This document shows positions 33,102 through 42,996 of a stretch of 64,000 nt of DNA, piece after piece. Both the position numbers and the translations under genes were made by a program. Location of the stretch: the NCBI GenBank assembly GCA_933207985.1, contig OW240916.1, forward strand, positions 262,721,108-262,785,107. The letters are read 5' to 3'. The notes beneath the pieces are model-generated. The model made no database searches and was not told where the DNA came from. It was given only the letters and a program-made list of their open reading frames with translations. The stretch is from Pelobates cultripes. Its lineage: Eukaryota > Chordata > Amphibia > Anura > Pelobatidae. Within the stretch, counting starts at the first letter, position 1; every line of letters begins with the position of its first letter.

Positions 33102-33212
33102 AAAGCTTACGGCACCTTAGGTTCCTAGTTGGTCTCCCATACAAGTACTAACCAGGCCCGAGTCCTGATGGCTTCTGAGATCTGGCACTTTCAGACTGGT
33201 ATGGCCATAGGC
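33102..33212 (-). pseudogene. 5S rRNA-like sequence (head of the SINE)
   Basis: The minus strand begins CCTATGGCCATACCAGTCTG and AAAGTGCCAGATCTC, followed by GGGCCTGGTTAGTACTTG and TATGGGAGACC, closely matching vertebrate 5S rRNA including the internal C-box. About 10 bases (GTCTGATCTC in 5S) are deleted between two GATCTC repeats. The 3' end GTAAGCTTT corresponds to GTAGGCTTT. Confidence 0.8.
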
Positions 33213-33516
33213 TTCTAAGTGGGCACTAACTAGAAAATAACAACTTGATCAACTTCTGTCTCCAAATACCCACCTGCACTTCCCATTCTATCCTTGACTT
33301 ACATTAAGTTATTCTGTTTTTTTATAGTATACCTTTAATTATTTTTTATAATTTTGGACAGCACTGTACAGGGATTACCCAGATATTTCCCAGTACCCCT
33401 TTACCATATGTGTGCAGTTTCAATCAAAGCATTGTGGGATATTATGTCATTACCCAATCACAGAGCTACTAAATTCCTATACATACACACACATACACTG
33501 TCTAGGTGTATTTTAC

Positions 33517-33519
<3 letters not shown>

Positions 33520-33562
<43 letters not shown>

Positions 33563-33930
33563 ATTATATATATATATTAATATCAAATTACATGTAGACT
33601 GATACTGATTAAATATATATATATAATTATTGTTATATATATATTTATATGTAATATTAAAAAAAATATGTAAATACATTAAAAAATAAAATTTAAAAAA
33701 TAATTAAAAATAAATATATAGATGTGTGTTATTTTGTTCAAACTGTATTGTGATATTAATATATATATATTTATATCAAAATACACGTAGAACAAAATAA
33801 TATATATATAGCTATATACATAAATAAATACGTATATATTACTATATATATATATACCTATATATAAATAAAAATATTTTTAAAAAAATGTAAAAAAAAT
33901 TATGTATATATATTTATGTAATATTTTTAC
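33520..33930. repeat. TA-rich microsatellite block
   Basis: Several TATATA tracts (for example about 33523-33566) lie in AT-only sequence. Frames here are meaningless. Confidence 0.85.
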
Positions 33931-34014
33931 ATAATTAGATATCTTAAGTAATTACAATTAGCGTGACCTGCCTGACAACCCATGCCGAAAGTATAGGGAA
34001 TTTAATTTGCTAGC

Positions 34015-34745
34015 ACTATATTTAACCCTATAACTTTCCAAGACACCATAAAACCTGTACATGGGGGTACTGTTTTACTGTTTTACAGTAAAATTTATTA
34101 CAACGATGATATCGCCATTAAAAGTGAAGTTTGCAGTGATACTTTTTACTGTTTTGAAACACAAATATTTGTATTCAGCGAAGTCTCCCGAGTACAACAG
34201 TACCCCTCATGTACAGGTTTTATGGTGTTTTCAAAAGTTACAGCGTCAAATATAAGGCTTGTGTTTTATTTTTTTCACATTAAAATTCGCCAGATTGGTT
34301 ATGTTGCCTTTGAGACCCTATGGTAGCCCAAGAATGAAAATTACCCCTATGATGGCATACCATTTGCAATAGTAGACAACCCAAGATATTGCCAGTGGGA
34401 TATGTCCAGTCTTTTTTAATAGCCACTTAGTCACAAACACTGGCCAAAATTGGCGTTTTTTTGCATTTTTCACACAGAAACAAATACTACTGCTAACTTT
34501 GGCCACTGTTTGTGACCAAATGGCTACTAAAAAAGACTGGACATACCCCATTTGCAATACCTTGGGTTGTCTACTATTGTAAATGGTATGCCATTATGGG
34601 TGTAAATGTAATGCCTGGGCTACTATACAGTCTCAAAGGCAACGTAACCAATCTGGCGAATTTCAATTTCAAATGCAACGTGCTATATTTGACCCTGTAA
34701 CTTCCCAAAACACCATAAAACCTATACATAAGGAGTACTGTTTTA
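34015..34745. repeat. Nested inverted repeats (A-A'-B-B'-A) of the fold-back element
   Basis: Arms 34015-34075 and 34192-34255 pair (ACACCATAAAACCTGTACAT with its complement). Arms about 34285-34447 and 34498-34665 pair (CAAACACTGGCC with GGCCACTGTTTG, and CCAGATTGGTTA with TAACCAATCTGG). A third copy of the first arm follows at about 34676-34745. Confidence 0.8.
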
Positions 34746-35654
34746 CACGTGAGACTTTGCTGAAACAAATATATGTATTTTATTGCAGTAAAAGCAAACA
34801 GTATTATGACATTGACAGTTAAAATGTCATGTAGAACTAAAAAAATAACAGAATTTCTTATTTTCTCCCATTTTTTTCATATTAAATTATGTTTCATAGC
34901 TAAATATTTGATATTATTGCCCTGTTTCCCCTGAATAAAATGATATATAATAAGGGTGGGTGTATTTAATATGAAAGAGGTGAATTACGGTTGGACAGAC
35001 ATATAGCGCAAATGCCAGGTTTTGTTTACGTTTTGTTTTGTTCACAACGTGTACATTTGGCTCAGTCCTTAAGGGGTTAAACACTGTAGCCTCTTGTGTT
35101 CGGTAAACGAATGAACAGGAGAACTGTAATGAGAAAGAACTCCTGCGTTTGGCTAAATGGAGAATACAAAACAGATTTTTAAACGAAAGCCAATTGTACC
35201 TGTGGTCGGATGAACAAACAAACGAACGAACGGATGAAATAGTGGAACGTAAGTTAGTTTAGTGCGGTCGGTAGTTAGCTTATACGAAAATAAACGAGAG
35301 GCGTGAGTACTCTGTGGTCGGCTGTTAGCCGCATAAACGCAGAAGAACACGAATGGTGTAAAAGCACGAATGGGTAAGTAATAAATGGAGCCTATCCCCA
35401 TGTTTTTAGGCCCAAACGTGGGAAATAGCCGAACGCCATTTCCCACGTTTATGGTTACGTGGACGTGCCGGTCTCGTGACCGGAAGCCGGGTAGCAAGTG
35501 GCGGAGTCGGGTAGGAGCTGGTGGATGGGCACGGAAGACGGAGGCAGGAGCTGCTGGCCACGGACTGCTTGCTGGAGACAGCTTGAGACAGGACTTGGCG
35601 GGAACGACGAACCGGAAGTGCAGGTAACTATGGAGACGACAAACAGCTTGCACG

Positions 35655-35731
35655 ACAAAGGTAAGTAGGGGGGTAGGGTTTATATAGGATCATAACTCCT
35701 CCCACAAATTCAGGCCAAATGGCCTTCCAAC
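35655..35731 (-). repeat. Terminal direct repeat of the DIRS-like element, right
   Basis: Direct match to 28401-28477. For the minus-strand element this is the 5' end, with TATA-like TATATAAACCC and GC-rich leader sequence downstream (35650 to about 35380). Confidence 0.85.
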
Positions 35732-36606
35732 ATATGTATATGTGAACCTTTGGGCTCGCATTGTGTAGTATAGTGAAGAGGGTGCCCAGGAGACACAGGT
35801 TTTTTCTTCAGCAGTGTCCTCTTACAAGCTGCGTCTGTCAGAGTGTTCCTGCGGGTTACCGTGGCAATGCACCATGCAGCACGCAATGCATGCTGGGCAC
35901 GTGAGACAAGGAGAGAACTGACTGCCAGAGCTGGAAGGACCTGGGACCTTCTTCACTATACAAGCTGCTGTGCCATCAGACCACCAGAGAATCTAATGTC
36001 CTTCCCTCCTTGGCCACACATAAGAGGCAGGGATTTGGGGGAATAAACATAATTATTAATTTTAAGAAATATCACAAATGCACTAAATGCATCCACTACA
36101 CAAAAACATACACTACATTTTCTACACACACTACATCCACTACACAAACACACACTGAACCCACTACACAAACACAGACACTACATCCACTGCATACACT
36201 GCATCCACAACATAAACATAGACACTTTATCCACTACACACACTTTAGCTACTACAAAAACACAGGCACTGCATCCACTACACATACTATATCCACTTTG
36301 CATATTGCATATGTGTTACACACACTCTAAAACTACTATACACACACTGAATTCCCTTTCCTCACAGACTCTCTCTGCATCCACTCATGGGCGTCCACAA
36401 GGGGGGGAGGGGGGACACTTCCCCCTCCCCCCCATCCTGGATTTTTCAGCTTGTGTTGCTTTGTTTTTGTCTCTGTGTGCGAATACACTGCAATACCTGT
36501 GTATGGAGAGAGACAGGCATAGGAAGCTACATCTTATCCCTGATTCTCTCTCCTGACTGCATCCGCAGGGGAGCAGCACAAAGTGCAGCCAGCAACTCCC
36601 AGCAAT
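35732..36606. other. Repeat-derived sequence, no gene
   Basis: 35830-36050 shares GGGTTACCGTG and ACCACCAG-type words with the fold-back element at 43650-44690. 36080-36330 is a degenerate ACACAAACACACACTGCATCC-like minisatellite. At 36394-36431 runs of G (GGGGGGGAGGGGGG) face runs of C (CCCCCTCCCCCCC), a G-rich hairpin. Confidence 0.55.
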
Positions 36607-37090
36607 CAGAGACAGCCTACAGATCAGGTAAGTGAGGTATGGGGAGGAAACAGCCTATAGATCAGGTAAGTGAGACATGGGGGGGAGAGAGCCTACAGAT
36701 CAGGTAAGTGAGACATGGGGGGAGACGGCCTACAGATCAGGTAAGTGAGACATGGGGGAGCAGCCTACAGATCAGGTAAGGGAGGCATGAGGGGGGCAGA
36801 CTACAGATCAGGTAAATGAAGGATGGTGGGGAAGTCTACAGATCAGGTAAGTGAGGGATGGGGAGGCAGCTTACAGATCAGGTAAGTGAGGGATGGTTTG
36901 GCAGTCTACAGATCAGGTAAGTGAGGGATGGGGGGCAGCCTACAGATCAGGTAAGTGAGGGATGGGGCGGCAGCCTACAGATCAGGTAAGTGAGGAATGG
37001 GGCGGCAGCAAAAGATCAGGTAAGTGAGGCATGGGGGGGCAGCCTACAGATCAGGTAAGTGAGAGATTGGGGGACACAGCCTACAGGAAG
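36607..37090 (+). repeat. Tandem array of about 13 units each holding CAGGTAAGT
   Basis: Units of 33-38 bp share CCTACAGATCAGGTAAGTGA followed by a G-rich spacer (GGGATGGGG and variants). Eleven of 13 units carry the exact 5' splice-site consensus CAG|GTAAGT. One has GTAAGGG and one GTAAATG. It runs directly into polypurine sequence. Confidence 0.9.
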
Positions 37091-38470
37091 GTAAAGTAGA
37101 AGGAGCAGAAATGAGCAGAAAGATTCTGTAAGGGGCAGGAGTGGTCAGCAATGAATAGGAAGGAGCAGGAAGGGGCAGCAAGAAGCAGGAAGGGGTAGGA
37201 AAGGTTTGCAATGAGCAGGAGGGTAAAGTAGAAGGGGTGGCAAGGAGCAGGAAGGGGTGGCAAGGAGCAGGAAGGGGCAGCAAGGTGCAGGAGGGGTCGG
37301 CAAGGAGCAGGAAGGGTCAGCAAGTAGCAGGAGAGGTTAGCAAGGAGTAGGAAGGGTCTGCAAGAGGCAGGAGGGGTCAGCAAGGAGTAGGAAGGGGCAG
37401 CAAAAGGTAGGAAGGAGTAGGAAGGGTCTGCAAGGAGCAGGAGGGGTCAGCAATGAGTAGGAAGGGTCTGCAAGGAGCAGGAGGGGTCAGCAAGGAGTAG
37501 GAAGAGGCAGCAAGGAGTAGGAAGGGTCTGCAAGGAGCAGGAAGGGGCAGCAAGGAGAAAGAAGGGGCAGCAAGGAGCAGAAAGAATCAGAAGGAGCACA
37601 AAGGTAAAGTAGGAGAAGAAACAGAAAGGGTCTACAAGGAGCAGAAAGGGTCTACATGGAACAGAAAGGGTCAGCAAGGAGCAGGAAGGGTCAGAAAGAA
37701 GCAGGAAGTGTCTGCAATGAGCAGAAAGGGTCAGGAAGGGACTGAAGGAGCACAATGGTAATTGAGCAGAAAGAATCAGAAGGAGCACAAAGGTAAAGCA
37801 GGAGAAGGAACAGAAAGGGTCTAAAAGGTGCAGAAAGGGCAGCAAGGAGCAGGAAGGGACAGAAGGAGTCAAAAAGGTGAAGAAGCAGAAAGAATCAGGA
37901 GCACAAAGATAAAGGAGAAGAAGGAGTAGAAAGGAGAAAGAACAGAAATGAGCAGGAAGGGACATCAAGGAGCAGTAAGAGTCAGCAATGATCTGGAAGT
38001 GGCAGAAGGAGCAGAAAGGAACAGACATGAGCAGGAAGGGTCTGCAATGAGAAGGAATGGTCTGCAATGAGCACAAAGAGTCAGCAAGGAGCAGAAAGGG
38101 GCAAGAAAGGACAGAAGGAGCACAAATGTAAAAGAGCAGAAAGAATTAGAAGGAGCACAAAAGTAAAGTAGGAGAAGGAGGAGAAAGGGACAGCAATGAG
38201 CTGGAAGGGGCAGAAGGAGTAGGAAGGTAAAGCTGGAGAAGGAGCAGAATTGGCAGCAGGAGCAGGAAGAGACAGAAGGAGCACAAAGGTAAAGGAGCAC
38301 AAAGAATCAGAAGGAGCACAAAGGTAAAGTAAGAGAAGGAGCAGAAAGGGACAGCAAGGAGCAGGAAGGGCCTGCAAAGAGAAGGAAGGATCTGCAAGGA
38401 AAAGAAAGGGATCAGAAAGAGAAAGGAGCAGAAAGGTAAAGGAGCAGAAGGAGCCAAGGAGGAGAGAAGA
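37091..38470. repeat. Polypurine minisatellite, about 1.4 kb
   Basis: Irregular units of GGAAGGGTCTGCAAGGAGCA and GGAGCACAAAGGTAAA types give a strand that is nearly all purine with rare C or T. On the minus strand this makes long leucine-, proline-, serine- and cysteine-rich open frames (37044-38457), which are artefacts. Confidence 0.9.
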
Positions 38471-38489
38471 CTGTGTCAGAAGAAGAAGA

Positions 38490-38806
38490 AATTGGAACTA
38501 GCGATTGGCTTAGCGCGTCAGCTGACCACTCTATCCAATCCGTGGCACCCATGCCTGACGTCAATCTGCCCTTCCTGATACTCCATTTCAGAAGCAGAAT
38601 ACCACTGAGCGACCTGGAGATCTGGAGCTGGAGGAAGCCTTTGGGGTTAAACCATTTGAGAGCGGTTTCACCCCTTAAAGGAAAGAGAGCATCCAGGGGC
38701 CTCCTTGCATCATAGCATTTTCATTTAGATGAAGTTGTTATGATGACCAGAATGTTCCTTTAATTTGATTAAAGGAACACTATAGTGTCAGGAATACAAA
38801 CATGTA
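38490..38806. repeat. Duplicated MITE-like segment, copy 1
   Basis: Near-identical to 39205-39514. It includes GATTGGCTTAGCGCGTCAGC, CTGGAGATCTGGAGCTGGA and the T2-type end TTAAAGGAACACTATAGTGT. Preceded by purine repeat that is itself duplicated at about 38809-38912. Confidence 0.85.
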
Positions 38807-39204
38807 GAAAGGGATCAGAAAGAGAAAGGAGCAGAAGGGCGCAAAATAAGCAGAAAGTAGCAGAAAGGTAAAGGAGCAGAAGGAGCCAAGGAGGAGAGAA
38901 GACTGTGTCAGAAGATGAAGAAAATGAGATTGGAGCAGGAAAGACAAGTGAAGTGATCCCTCCACTTCATTCTGGACTCCACATCATAAGGCTTTGGTAC
39001 CTGGGCCTGGAATTTAAAACTTTGGACCTTCTCATCTCCCAAGGTAAAAATATATCAGTGTTAATGGGTTCACTTTTATTTACTGTGTGTCAGGAAACAC
39101 AGAGGGCCGCTGGGTAGGGGTGCCGCTGATTGGCTAGAGCGGTCAGCTGGCACTCTACGCCAATCAGTAGCTCCCCATTCATAAAAACATAAAACATTTT
39201 TATA

Positions 39205-39514
39205 AATTGGAACTAGCGATTGGCTTAGAGCGTCAGCTGACCACTCTATGCAATCCATGGCACCCATGCCTGATGTCAATCTGCACTTCCTGATACTCTG
39301 TTTCAGAAGCAGAATACCACTGAGCGACCTGGAGATCTGGAGCTGGACCCTTTGGGGTTAAACCATTTGAGAGCGGTTTCACCCCTTAAAGGAAAGAGAG
39401 CATCCAGGGGCCTCCTTGCAACATAGCATTTTCATTTTGAAGTTGTTATGATGACCAGAATGTTCATTTAATTTGATTAAAGGAACACTATAGTGTCAGG
39501 AATACAAACATGTA
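39205..39514. repeat. Duplicated MITE-like segment, copy 2
   Basis: Direct copy of 38490-38806 with scattered substitutions and a few short deletions. The T2-type palindrome at its end (GTGTCAGGAATACAAACATG followed by TATTCCTGACAC) is complete here. Confidence 0.85.
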
Positions 39515-40611
39515 TTCCTGACACCATAGTTGTGAAAATGCTATTCACCCTGGCTTTATGTGAAAATGACTATGCTCCTCCCCTTCATGACACGGTCAAA
39601 AAGGGGCCAAGCATGGATATCATTACAATCCCCCTCGCTGCAGATGCCCATGCATCCACTATACACACACAGACTGCATCCACAATACACACACACTGCA
39701 TCCACTTTAAACACACACAGCATCGATTTTACTTATCGTTGACTCGGGAGTGAATACTGTGAGCAGACTCGGGGCAAGCCCCTGGAGCCAAGGCCTTTCA
39801 GCTGTGTAAGTGGCCCCAAAATTTCTGACGGCAGCCCTTCTAACAGGTATCTGGAATGGCATTAGAAACCAGATAAGTAATCAGGGAAGACCTGTACCCG
39901 CTCATAAAAAATAGTTTGCCACCTTCATTTTAATGCTTTTTAATGTTTCCTAGAAGGAAATAATACATATCTTAGACCACTGGTCCCTAGAAATGGTGAA
40001 AGCCTCCGCACAAAAGGACACACAGCATGTGGGAGGGGGTGATTGTCAATAGCCATGTCAATAGCCATGAGAAGAAGTTGATACAGATGGGAGACTCAGG
40101 ATGTTTACGCTTAATTTTTAAAAGTTCGAAAGATGGGAATATGTGAGATGTGTGTAAGTTAAGTGTGGGCATTGATTTTATAGAAGAGCAATAACTGGAG
40201 CACTGGAAGCATTCAATTCTAGTAGGGTGTCATTTAGATAATTGGTATGACAAGGAGGAAATACAGCAGAGCTCAGAATACCCAGACTGTGATAATTGAA
40301 TGTAAATTAACTTGTTTGCTCTGCCTTAAGAAAGCTAGTTTTCCTGAATACAAGCCATCGGAAAGTGGGGATAAAACCGGGTGCAGGAGAGATCTCAGCA
40401 AAGTTATAAGCTGGAGGATACATAATCAAAAATCCAAAATATAGCATGACTCAAATAGCTTGAGTGCATATGTGTGTGTTTGAGCATGTACATAATATTC
40501 ACAACCCACAATGCCAGGTACCATTCATTTTAAGATATCACCACATAATATATGGATTTCATTGCATCATTCATAAAGTGCCACCATGTCAACTCAATAT
40601 GTCAAGGGATC
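39515..40611. other. No gene recognised
   Basis: A CA-rich minisatellite (CATCCACTATACACACAC words) lies at 39648-39722. The rest is unassigned. Confidence 0.45.
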
Positions 40612-40666
40612 TACACTGATCAGCCACAACATTAAAACTGCCTGCCTAATATTGTGTAAGATCCCC

Positions 40667-41128
40667 TCATGCTGCCAAAACCACTCTGATGCATTGAGGC
40701 ATGGACTTCACAAGAACTCTGAATGTGTCCTGTAGTATCTGGCACCAAGACATTAGCAGCAAATCCTTTAACCACTGCAAGTTGCAAGGTGGGGCCTCTA
40801 TGGATTCGATTTGTTCCAGCACATCCCACAGGTGCTCAATCGGATTGAAAGCTGAAGAATGGTGAAAAACACCATTGACATAATGGGGTGTATGTGGTCT
40901 GCAACAAACATAGGTGATACATGTCAAAGTAACATCAAGATGAATGCCAGAACCCAAGGATTCCCAATAGAAAATTACCCAGAGCATAACACTGCCTCTT
41001 CCGGCCTGCCTTCCTCCTATTTTGCATCCTGGTGCCACCTCCCCTCCAGGTAAATGATGTACATGCACCCAGCCATCCATCTGATCTAAAAGAAAACAAA
41101 ATTCATCAGACCACGTAACCTTCTTCAA
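40667..41128 (-). pseudogene. Tc1 transposase catalytic part, second catalytic block deleted
   Basis: On the minus strand the frame opens with KKVTWSDEFCFLLDQMDGWV, containing the first catalytic Asp (SDE). ASPG-type sequence GRQAGRGSVMLWVIFYWESL and DVTLTCITYV follow. The block carrying the second Asp (FQQDNAPCH in relatives) is absent between YVNGVFHH and SSAFNPIEHLWDVL, which holds the third residue (Glu). The end DTFRVLVKSMPQCIRVVLAA matches the family C-terminus. Loss of the second Asp abolishes catalysis. Confidence 0.85.
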
Positions 41129-41445
41129 TTGCTGATGCTCACATCCCAGATCCCCATCAAAGGCGATTTCGGCAGTGAAGAGGGATCATCATAGGCACGT
41201 TGATCGGTCTGCGGCCCTTTACGCAGCAGACTGCAATGCATTCTGTGTTCTGACATCTGTCTATCATGGCCAGCATTAAGTTTTTCAGAAATTTGAGCTA
41301 CAGTAGCTCTTCTGTATGATTGGAACCAATAGGCTAACCTTTGCTCCCTAAGCGCATCAATGAGCTTTGGGCACCCATAACCTTCACAATGGTTCACCTG
41401 TTGTTCTTTCTTGCACCACTTTTGGTAGGTACTAACCACTGTATA
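41125..41445 (-). pseudogene. Tc1 transposase N-terminal DNA-binding part (second helix-turn-helix)
   Basis: The coding part starts where the hAT element ends: STYQKWCKKEQQVNH, GCPKLIDALREQRLAYW, QSYRRATVAQISEKLNAGHD and RMHCSLLRKG, as in paired-type domains of Tc1 transposases that bind the inverted ends. The open frame extends into the hAT sequence up to 41505, but those residues are not transposase. A frame change joins it to the catalytic part. Confidence 0.82.
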
Positions 41446-42737
41446 CAGTGCCGGTGCAAGGATTTCTGCCGCCCTAGGCAAAGACCCATTTTGCCGCCCC
41501 CTCATGTCACTATCTCACTGACAGACCCACACTCACTGACAGACACACACTGGTAGACACACACTCACTGACAGATACACACTCACTGACACACACACAC
41601 AGACACTTACTGACAAACATGCATTCGCTCACTGACAGACACAAACACACACACGTGCACACAGACAGACACTTACTGATAGACATACACTCACTCACTA
41701 ACAGACACACAAACACACACTCACTGACAGACACAGACACTTGCTGATATACATACACTCACTCACTGACACACACACAGACACTCATTGACAGATATAT
41801 ACTCACTCACTGACAGACACACACAGACACTCACTGACAGACACACACACTCACTGACAGACACACACCCTCTGACAGACACACACTCACTCATAGACAG
41901 ACACAAACACACACAGACACTCACTGACTTACATACACTCAATCAGTGACAGACACACACAGACAGACACTCACTGACATGCATACACTCACTGACAGAC
42001 GTACAGACACACACTCACTGACATACAGACACTCACTCATTGACAGACACACACACACAGACACTCACTGACTTACACTCACTCACTGACAGACACAGAC
42101 AGACACTCACGGACATACATACACTCTCTCACTAACATACATACACTCACTCATTGGCAGACAGACACACACACAAACACACACACAGACAATCGCTGAC
42201 ATACATACACTCACTTACTGACAGACACACAGACACTTACTGACAGACACACAAACACACAGACACTCACTGACATACATACTCACTGACAAACACACAC
42301 ACAGTCAAACACTCACCTTCTGGGGTCCAGTGTGGGGCAGCCTCTCACTCCTCCAGTGCGCTGTTTAGTATGCCGGGGCCGGAATGATGTCATATTCTGG
42401 CTCCCGGCATTATAGAGGGCGCGTGAGGGAGGAGTGAGAGGCTGCCTTCCTACTCCGTCCCCCTCTCCTCCGGGCGCCTGCATTTGATGGCAGAGCAGGC
42501 ACCTGTCATCAAGGTAAGAAGGTGCCTGCTATGCCATACTGTGACAGGGATCCTCTCAGCGCCCCCACCTTCGGGCGCCTTGAGGATCGGCCCGGTGCTG
42601 GGGACGGCTCAAGAGCCACACTCCCAGCGCTGTGGCTCCAGACTGGGGAGCCCACCAGGAAACGTCCCGGTGGGCGCCCCCAGCAGGCCGGCGCCCTAGG
42701 CGAATGCCTAGTTTGCCTAACAGTGGCGCCGGCCCTG
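41446..42737. mobile_element. Non-autonomous hAT element with internal satellite, 1292 bp
   Basis: A perfect 8-bp duplication ACTGTATA (41438-41445 and 42738-42745) flanks inverted ends CAGTGCCGGTGC and CAGGGCCGGCGC, which is diagnostic of hAT elements. No transposase is present. Its interior is a long CACTCACTGACAGACACACA satellite (41515-42312), then GC-rich hairpins. The open frames at 42484-42868 arise from that GC-rich part. Confidence 0.93.
41515..42312. repeat. Satellite of about 20-bp units inside the hAT element
   Basis: Variants of ACTCACTGACAGACACACAC repeat for about 0.8 kb, with interspersed ACATACAT words. Confidence 0.92.
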
Positions 42738-42745
42738 ACTGTATA

Positions 42746-42836
42746 CCAAGAATACCCCACAAGACTTGCCATTTTGGAGATGCTCTGATCCATCTAGCCA
42801 TCTCTATTTGGCCCTTGTCGAAGTCACAATCTTTTT
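42746..42836 (-). pseudogene. Tc1 transposase N-terminus (first helix-turn-helix)
   Basis: From the ATG near 42843 the minus strand reads MCKQKDCDFDKGQIEMARW, then PKWQVLWGILGIQ, the start of a Tc1 transposase (DFDKGQIV...). The hAT insertion follows directly; the protein resumes at 41437 as STYQKW. The 5' leader and inverted end lie at 42850-42994. Confidence 0.8.
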
Positions 42837-42996
42837 GCTTGCACATTTTTCCTGCTTCCAAAACATGAAATTAAAGAACTGCCTGTTCACTTGCTACCTA
42901 ATATACTCCACCCCTTGACAGGTGACAGTGTAATGATATTGTCAATGTTATTCATGTCTCCTGCCAGTGGTTTTAATGTTGTGGCTGATCAGTGTA

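Larger units (their letters stand above)
32889..33212 (-). mobile_element. 5S-rRNA-derived SINE with TA-repeat tail
   Basis: On the minus strand a 5S-like head (33212 to 33102) leads into a body ending GGCCGAATGGTTCTTATCTG and CACATTCTATGTTTCTG, then a TA repeat. SINE3-type elements have a 5S head and a LINE-derived tail. The body-plus-tail layout here fits that plan. No target duplication was found. Confidence 0.65.
32521..35076. mobile_element. 2.56-kb TTAA-flanked fold-back element
   Basis: It is flanked by TTAA at 32517-32520 and 35077-35080, with inverted ends CCCCTTAAAACC and CCCCTTAAGGACTG. It has no transposase. It contains a strong hairpin (GGAGGGCATACTATTAC with GTAATAGTACGCCCTCC, 32533-32603), a 5S-derived SINE, TA-rich microsatellites (33520-33930) and nested inverted repeats at 34015-34745. 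It lies inside the DIRS-like element. Confidence 0.75.
28401..35731 (-). mobile_element. DIRS-like tyrosine-recombinase retroelement, degraded and nested
   Basis: 77-bp direct repeats at 28401-28477 and 35655-35731 differ at about two positions and bound this region. Each includes TATATAGGATCATAACTCCT. Minus-strand frames between 29200 and 30121 match the reverse transcriptase and RNase H of DIRS elements. The interior is broken by TTAA elements at 29736-29807 and 32521-35076. A tyrosine recombinase was not recognised, so placement in DIRS or the related Ngaro group (which has split direct repeats) rests on the reverse transcriptase and the terminal repeats. Confidence 0.65.
40614..42994 (-). 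mobile_element. Tc1-like DNA transposon, interrupted by a hAT element
   Basis: TA target duplications at 40612-40613 and 42995-42996 flank inverted ends CACTGATCAGCCACAACATT and its complement AATGTTGTGGCTGATCAGTG. Minus-strand frames encode a Tc1-family transposase in three pieces. A hAT element (41446-42737) splits the N-terminal DNA-binding region. Without it the transposon is about 1.08 kb, short of the usual 1.2-1.5 kb because of a deletion in the catalytic core. Confidence 0.92.

Noticed and set aside
33102..33212. Possible functional 5S rRNA gene
   Set aside because: About 10 bp of the essential middle region is deleted, with several substitutions, and it continues into a SINE body instead of a T-run terminator.
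37044..38457. Cluster of minus-strand frames up to 209 residues, rich in L, P, S and C
   Set aside because: Translation of the polypurine minisatellite in several frames at once; open because stop codons cannot arise in such sequence.
41510..41758. Cysteine, valine and serine-rich minus-strand frame
   Set aside because: Complement of the 20-bp satellite inside the hAT element.
42484..42868. GC-rich overlapping frames on both strands
   Set aside because: They span the hAT right end and its target duplication; only the last few residues (42746-42843) are real Tc1 transposase.
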